Shown one piece after another: positions 60,147 through 64,000 of a stretch of DNA of 64,000 nt (the first letter of the stretch is position 1; each line of letters starts with the position of its first letter). The DNA is taken from NCBI RefSeq assembly GCF_001279525.1, contig NZ_LGDY01000080.1:62001-126000 (forward strand), given 5' to 3'. The DNA comes from Nocardia sp. NRRL S-836 (GTDB lineage Bacteria; Actinomycetota; Actinomycetes; Mycobacteriales; Pseudonocardiaceae). Under the pieces are notes generated by a model. That model worked only from the letters and a program-made list of their open reading frames with translations. It ran no database searches and was not told where the DNA came from. Position numbers and translations under genes: made by a program.

Positions 60147-60641
60147 GACGGCGGAGGTGCCGAAGCGGATCGTGCAGCTGCCCGCCGTCAGGTCGGGACG
60201 CAGCTCTGTGGGCAACCCCACCTGCTCGGTGAAGAAACGCGCCGTCGGTGTCCGGCACACGCGCAGGCACGCCTGCTCACCGCCCTCGGCCAGGAAGCGG
60301 CACCGCGGGATCTCGACCGTCGTGGCGTCCCGGACCGCCATCGGCCCCACCAGCCAGCGAAAACCGACGGGCATCACCAGCACGACCACCCGCGCCAGCC
60401 GGTCCGGCCACCTGCGGGCGATCGGGCGCGACAGCGCGAGCACCGGGCGGGAGAACAGGTCCCTCAGGTCCGCGTCGATGATCGAACGTCGGCGTTCCTC
60501 GCCCGTCTCGGCGATCTGCCGGACCTGGTCCATGGCGCCCGCGTAGCCCGGCTGGCCGGAGCCGAACCCGGAGTTGCGGCGGCAGATGCGGCGGAACCTC
60601 GCCACCAGCAACCGGTCCAGCAGGTTCTCCCGCTCAGACAT
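60138..60641 (-). CDS. D27-like (DUF4033) carotenoid isomerase homologue
   Basis: 167 aa from ATG 60641, overlapping the preceding stop by 8 bp. The C-terminal half matches the DUF4033 signature of the plant beta-carotene isomerase DWARF27: a PVGFRWLVGPMAV lead, C114 in IPRCRFL, C125 and C129 in ACLRVCRTPTARFFTEQVG, LPTELRPD and C156 in AGSCTIRFG. The N-terminal part is helical. D27 is an iron protein that isomerises all-trans- to 9-cis-beta-carotene, the first step of strigolactone synthesis. It is the last gene of an operon with lycopene cyclase and a carotenoid cleavage oxygenase, which strongly supports a carotenoid substrate. Confidence 0.82.
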   Translation of the reverse strand: MSERENLLDRLLVARFRRICRRNSGFGSGQPGYAGAMDQVRQIAETGEERRRSIIDADLRDLFSRPVLALSRPIARRWPDRLARVVVLVMPVGFRWLVGPMAVRDATTVEIPRCRFLAEGGEQACLRVCRTPTARFFTEQVGLPTELRPDLTAGSCTIRFGTSAVNR

Positions 60642-61245
60642 CGAACAGCGCCCGGAAGTCGCGCAGGCCCACGTGCGCGATCGCTTTGCCCCGGGCCAGG
60701 AAGTCGAGCTCCGGCAGGTCGGGGACGAGCGTGGCGCGGCCGAACGTCAGCCGGCACCGCGAACGCAACCTGGTGAACCGGCGCTTGCCGCCGAGGTCCT
60801 GCACCAGCCGGACGGTCAACGGCATGCTGAACGGCAGGGTCAGGCCTGACCGGAACGACCCGGTCACACCGCCCGCCTCGCCGACCAGCATCTCCAGCTC
60901 GGCGTGCGTCCCGTGCCGGAACGAGAACTTCGCCATCTCCTTCGGGATCCCCCACAACGCCCGGCCGCCCACCCGCGAGCGGTGGTCGTCCACCCAGATG
61001 GACACGGTGGTGAGGCAGATCTTGCGATCGGCCCGGCACAGCACGCCGACCAGGAACTCGCGGTACTCCAGGACGCTGCCCCGCTGGTAGTCGACCCACA
61101 TGACGGCGGCGAACGCGGTTCCGGCGAGCGTGACCGGAACCACTCCGGCGGGCAGGCGCGGTGTCAGGGCGGCCGGGAAGCGGTAGATCCCGGCGTACGA
61201 CTGGCCGTTGAGCCGCCACGGCGGCTGGGGGTAGTTCGTGCTCAT
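60634..61245 (-). CDS. Acetoacetate decarboxylase-like protein
   Basis: 203 aa from ATG 61245, overlapping the oxygenase stop (ATGA). It has the ADC-superfamily look: PWRLNGQSYAGIYRF at the start, a central YREFLVGVLC, and RALWGIPKEMAKFSF with Lys102 in the G-x-P-K position of the Schiff-base Lys of acetoacetate decarboxylase, followed by Lys106. Proteins of this fold include decarboxylases, aldolase-dehydratases and lipocalin-like non-enzymes. In this operon it may modify or bind an apocarotenoid ketone or aldehyde, but that is inference. Confidence 0.75.
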   Translation of the reverse strand: MSTNYPQPPWRLNGQSYAGIYRFPAALTPRLPAGVVPVTLAGTAFAAVMWVDYQRGSVLEYREFLVGVLCRADRKICLTTVSIWVDDHRSRVGGRALWGIPKEMAKFSFRHGTHAELEMLVGEAGGVTGSFRSGLTLPFSMPLTVRLVQDLGGKRRFTRLRSRCRLTFGRATLVPDLPELDFLARGKAIAHVGLRDFRALFDV

Positions 61246-62651
61246 CGGAAGTCCTTCTGTGCTCGGTTCTTCGTCGCCGGAGCCGCGTCCACCGAGCTGA
61301 GCTCGTCCGCCGTGATCCAGCTGGAGTGGAAGCCGTAGGGCACGCGGAACGGCAGGTGCACCACCGCCACCGGTACGCCGGTGAAGTCCAGTGCGTCCAG
61401 CACGACCAGATCGGACGTGTCCGTGCCGGGGTTCCAGCGGAAGTGCAGGATCCACCCGTCGTCCTCGCCGGCACCGCGGGGGACGAACACCGGTTCGCTG
61501 GGGACACCGCCGTCGTCGCGCGCCTCGGTGCGTTCAGCGACGTGGTCGTGCTTCAGCAACGCGTCCGGGGTGCGGTTCACGATCTGTCCGCTGACCGCGT
61601 AGTGGTAGCGGGCCGGCGCTCCGGTCCGGCGCGGGTCGGAGCGTGGCAGCTCCTGGGCGTGGTCGTCCACCTGTCGTTCCGTGGCACGGCCCGTGGCGAG
61701 GTCCGCGGTCCACTCCCACAGGACCGCCCCCTCGGTGATCGGCCCGGCGGCGGTGCCGGTGAACGCCTCGCGGTACCGCAGGGCGCGCACCACCACCCGG
61801 CTGCCCTGCTCGTGCGCGCTGACCACGTGGAAGACGAAGCACGGGTCGATGTCGAACCAGCGCAGGTCCCGCGCGGTACCGGCGCGCGGCAGGACGCCGA
61901 GTCTGGTGCGGTGCCGTTCGTGCCAGTGGAACGGGAACCGCCCGGTTGCCGCGTGGGCGAGGTCGAACCGCACCGGGAGGTCGAACAGGGCGACGTGGTT
62001 GCGGGTCAGCGCGAAGTCGTGCACCATCGGCCGGCCCCCGAGCGGCAGGCGCTCCAGCTTGCGCACCTCGCCCTGCGGGCTCACCACGATGTAGTCGGCC
62101 TTGGTGCGCAACGGCGAGTACGCGATGGCCACCAGGTCGCCCGTCACCGGGTCGAGCTTGGGGTGGGCCGCGAAACCGCGCGGCAGCGTGCCTCCGAGAT
62201 CGGTGTACGCCACCGTGTTCAGCTCGCTGTCGAGCCGGACCGGGACGCACCCTGTTTCGACGAGCGCGAGCAGCATGTTGCCGTGGTAGACGACGTTGGT
62301 GTGCACGGTGTCGTTGAAGAAGTGCCGAGGGCCGGGCGGGCGGGGTACGCCGAGGTGCCTGGCGGCGCGGCGCGAGCGGATCCAGCGGTTGCGGAACCAC
62401 AACGCGTCACCGTCGCTGAGCCGCACCCCGGACACCATGCCGTCCTGGGTGAACCACGAGTAGTCAGCTGCCCCGCGTTTTCTGGGCTCCTGCACCGGGT
62501 TCGGTCCGATCTGGGTGAACAGGCCGTCGAGCTCGGGCGGCAGCGTGCCGCTCACCCGCAGCCGGTGCACCGTTCGTTCGCCCAGCACCGGCGAGAAAGC
62601 GCCTTGCAGGAACATGCTCTCGGCGAGGTCGGGCAAGTCTGTCAGGCTCAT
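61242..62651 (-). CDS. Carotenoid cleavage oxygenase (RPE65/CCD family)
   Basis: 469 aa from ATG 62651, overlapping the cyclase stop (ATGA). The iron-binding four-His set is complete: H163 (GFAAHPKLD), H211 (PMVHDFALT), H275 (FVFHVVSAHE) and H442 (PYGFHSSWI). N-terminal family motifs include FTQIGPNP and YSWFTQDGMVSGV. These seven-bladed propeller enzymes cleave carotenoid or apocarotenoid double bonds with O2 to aldehydes and ketones. The cleavage position cannot be read from sequence. Location between a lycopene cyclase and ADC/D27-like genes indicates a dedicated apocarotenoid pathway. Confidence 0.93.
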   Translation of the reverse strand: MSLTDLPDLAESMFLQGAFSPVLGERTVHRLRVSGTLPPELDGLFTQIGPNPVQEPRKRGAADYSWFTQDGMVSGVRLSDGDALWFRNRWIRSRRAARHLGVPRPPGPRHFFNDTVHTNVVYHGNMLLALVETGCVPVRLDSELNTVAYTDLGGTLPRGFAAHPKLDPVTGDLVAIAYSPLRTKADYIVVSPQGEVRKLERLPLGGRPMVHDFALTRNHVALFDLPVRFDLAHAATGRFPFHWHERHRTRLGVLPRAGTARDLRWFDIDPCFVFHVVSAHEQGSRVVVRALRYREAFTGTAAGPITEGAVLWEWTADLATGRATERQVDDHAQELPRSDPRRTGAPARYHYAVSGQIVNRTPDALLKHDHVAERTEARDDGGVPSEPVFVPRGAGEDDGWILHFRWNPGTDTSDLVVLDALDFTGVPVAVVHLPFRVPYGFHSSWITADELSSVDAAPATKNRAQKDFR

Positions 62652-63811
62652 GCCGCCGCTCCGGGTACCCGCGGATCCAGTGCCGCGAGAACGGTGCGCA
62701 ACCGCACCGGCCAGTCCGCGCGGACGAACATGGCGCTCATCGCGTGCAGCGTGCCCAGCAGGTCCGTGCGACCGGACAGGTAGGCGCGCTGGTGGTGCTC
62801 GGGCAGCTTGAAGTAGGCGTCGAAGAAGCGCGGCACGTCCCTGGGCGGCATGGCGAGCACCGCTTCCAGGCCACGGCGGCGCAGCCGGTGCACGAGCTTC
62901 GCCGGCGCGGGCCAGACGACCTTGCGGAAGGCGTTCTCGGCTGCCGCGGGACCGGCGGACAGAGACCGCGCGACGGCGGCGGCCGCGGACGAGGCGAGCT
63001 CCAGGGACGTGGCGAGGCCGTACCCGGTGGACGGGTGCGTCATCGCGGCGGCGGCGCCGAACGACGGCACGCCTGCCGAGCGGTGCGCCGGTTGTTCCAC
63101 CGGGAAGTGGACCTTCTCCACCTCGACGTCGTCGGTCCGCACACCACGTGCGTGCAGCCGGCTCAGCAACCTGGTCCGCAACTCGCGCAGCGGAAGTCCG
63201 GGCCGGCGAGCCAGGGAGGTCTCCTCCAGCAGCACACGGCCGTCGCCCAGCGGCACGCCGTAGAGGAACGTCGGCCAGTCCGTTGCGGTCGCGGCGGGCT
63301 GGGTCCAGTCCATGAACAGCGCTTCACCCGGCCGCACCAGCTCGGCCACCCGTTCTTGCGGCAGCTTCAGCCCGTACGCGGTCTGCGCGGCGGGCACGTG
63401 ACCGGCGGGTGCCCGGTGGTGCCCGCTCGCGTCGACGACCAGCGTCGCGGACAGCTCTCGTCCGCAGGCGAGGCGGACGGTCGTGCCGGCGGCACCGCGG
63501 ATCGCGTGCACCGCTCGACCTCGGTGCACCACCGGGTCCGGTGCGGTGAGCCAGTCGCGCAGTCGTCCGGTGTCCACAACGGAGTAGGGCCGGGTGATGG
63601 TGTGTTCGGCGGTGGTGACGGCACGCAGCACGGATGCGGTGGCCGCGACCGGAACGCCCGCGGGCAGTTCGTCGGCCCACGCGCCGAACGTCTGGCGCCA
63701 CGGCCGGTCCGGGTGCTCCTCCACCAGCACCACGCGCAGGCCCTGCCGGGCGCACTCGGCGCCGAGCGCACGACCCGCCGGGCCGGCACCGACGATGAGC
63801 ACGTCGTTCAT
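62648..63811 (-). CDS. Lycopene cyclase (CrtY/CrtL family flavoprotein)
   Basis: 387 aa from ATG 63811 with GGAG upstream; the longer open frame to 63907 lacks coding character. The N-terminus has the FAD/NAD motif DVLIVGAGPAGRALGAECA and VVLVEEHPDRPW. Later motifs of cyclases are TLVVDASGHHRAP, FMDWTQP, PTFLYGVPLGDGRVLLEETS and AAAMTHPSTGYGLATSL. It forms beta-ionone (or other) rings on lycopene, giving beta-carotene. Length is normal for CrtY/CrtL proteins (about 380-420 aa). Phytoene synthase and desaturase genes are not in the window, so lycopene must come from elsewhere. It is the first gene of the four-gene carotenoid operon. Confidence 0.9.
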   Translation of the reverse strand: MNDVLIVGAGPAGRALGAECARQGLRVVLVEEHPDRPWRQTFGAWADELPAGVPVAATASVLRAVTTAEHTITRPYSVVDTGRLRDWLTAPDPVVHRGRAVHAIRGAAGTTVRLACGRELSATLVVDASGHHRAPAGHVPAAQTAYGLKLPQERVAELVRPGEALFMDWTQPAATATDWPTFLYGVPLGDGRVLLEETSLARRPGLPLRELRTRLLSRLHARGVRTDDVEVEKVHFPVEQPAHRSAGVPSFGAAAAMTHPSTGYGLATSLELASSAAAAVARSLSAGPAAAENAFRKVVWPAPAKLVHRLRRRGLEAVLAMPPRDVPRFFDAYFKLPEHHQRAYLSGRTDLLGTLHAMSAMFVRADWPVRLRTVLAALDPRVPGAAA

Positions 63812-64000
63812 CTGCACGTCTCCATCCGGGGTGTTCGACAGCGGGGTGGTTGCGAAGCTAGCTCGCCGATCACCTGCCGTTCCAGCCGATCGGGACCGGT
63901 GTGTCAATGTGCGACATCCACGCCACGAACACCGTGCGGATGCCTGCGATCTCCCGGTGGAACGGCGGTGTGCCGGCCGGACCCGCTCAGCCAGCGCGCG
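63812..64000. promoter_or_regulatory. Upstream region of the carotenoid operon, right window edge
   Basis: It presumably carries the promoter of the lycopene-cyclase operon. I find no confident gene. On the minus strand a short stretch ending at about 63869 reads well (TVFVAWMSHIDTPVPIGW), but an in-frame stop near 63986 breaks it, so it is either a remnant or chance. Confidence 0.35.

Noticed and set aside
63869..63986. Possible C-terminus of an off-window minus-strand gene
   Set aside because: An in-frame stop lies near 63986, inside the window, so the stretch cannot be the tail of an intact gene entering from the right.
1..64000. tRNA, rRNA, CRISPR, insertion sequences, attachment sites, origin
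   Set aside because: I looked for clover-leaf ends, direct-repeat arrays, transposase motifs and DnaA-box clusters and saw none, though a by-eye search can miss degenerate cases.

Overview
The window is very GC-rich DNA with third-position GC bias, GTG and TTG starts, many four-base stop/start overlaps and large LuxR-type regulators. This is typical of an antibiotic-producing actinomycete, possibly of the Pseudonocardiales, although the genus cannot be read from the sequence. Much of the window is specialised metabolism. I see no rRNA, tRNA, CRISPR array, insertion sequence or phage gene.

Region 1 (1-5.2 kb, minus strand) holds a large LuxR-family (LAL) regulator followed by a sugar C-methyltransferase, a sugar 4-ketoreductase and the cut-off start of a sugar 3,5-epimerase: a C-methylated deoxysugar cassette. 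Region 2 (5.8-9.7 kb) holds a quinone-oxidoreductase-like enzyme, an unusual pentein-like protein, a ribosome-hibernation-type protein and a membrane protein, with strong hairpins between convergent genes. Region 3 (9.8-19.9 kb) is a fatty-acid-like set (MaoC hydratase and FabH on minus; ACP, KAS II, acyl-CoA oxidase and acyl-CoA carboxylase beta chain on plus) followed by a second LAL regulator. Region 4 (20-22.6 kb) has a small secreted protein with a decayed tandem copy and a flavin amine oxidase.

Region 5 (23.1-32.4 kb, plus) is the centrepiece: the enediyne core cassette unbL-unbV-unbU-pksE-thioesterase. The PKS has KS-AT-ACP-KR-DH but ends about where its phosphopantetheinyl transferase domain should begin. 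Running head-on into it, with only 3 bp between stop codons, is region 6 (32.4-41.2 kb, minus): glyoxalase-like gene, di-haem cytochrome c, an unrecognised protein and a complete System I cytochrome c maturation set ccmABCDEFGHI. System I is unexpected in an actinobacterium, and its contact with an enediyne cassette suggests (inference only) an extracytoplasmic redox partner for UnbU/UnbV.

Region 7 (41.2-47.2 kb) has AraC and HxlR regulators, a methionine-synthase-like protein with a His-rich membrane protein, an SGNH hydrolase, a truncated glycosyltransferase, a methyltransferase and a Tat-exported protein. Region 8 (47.3-57.5 kb) is a single-module highly reducing C-methylating PKS with a coupled aldehyde dehydrogenase, plus an epoxide-hydrolase-like enzyme. 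Region 9 (57.5-63.8 kb, minus) is a tightly coupled operon of lycopene cyclase, carotenoid cleavage oxygenase, acetoacetate-decarboxylase-like protein and a D27-like (DUF4033) carotene isomerase, followed by an XRE/NB-ARC/TPR regulator. An enzyme set of this kind in plants starts strigolactone synthesis, so this operon is a strong candidate for an undescribed bacterial apocarotenoid pathway.
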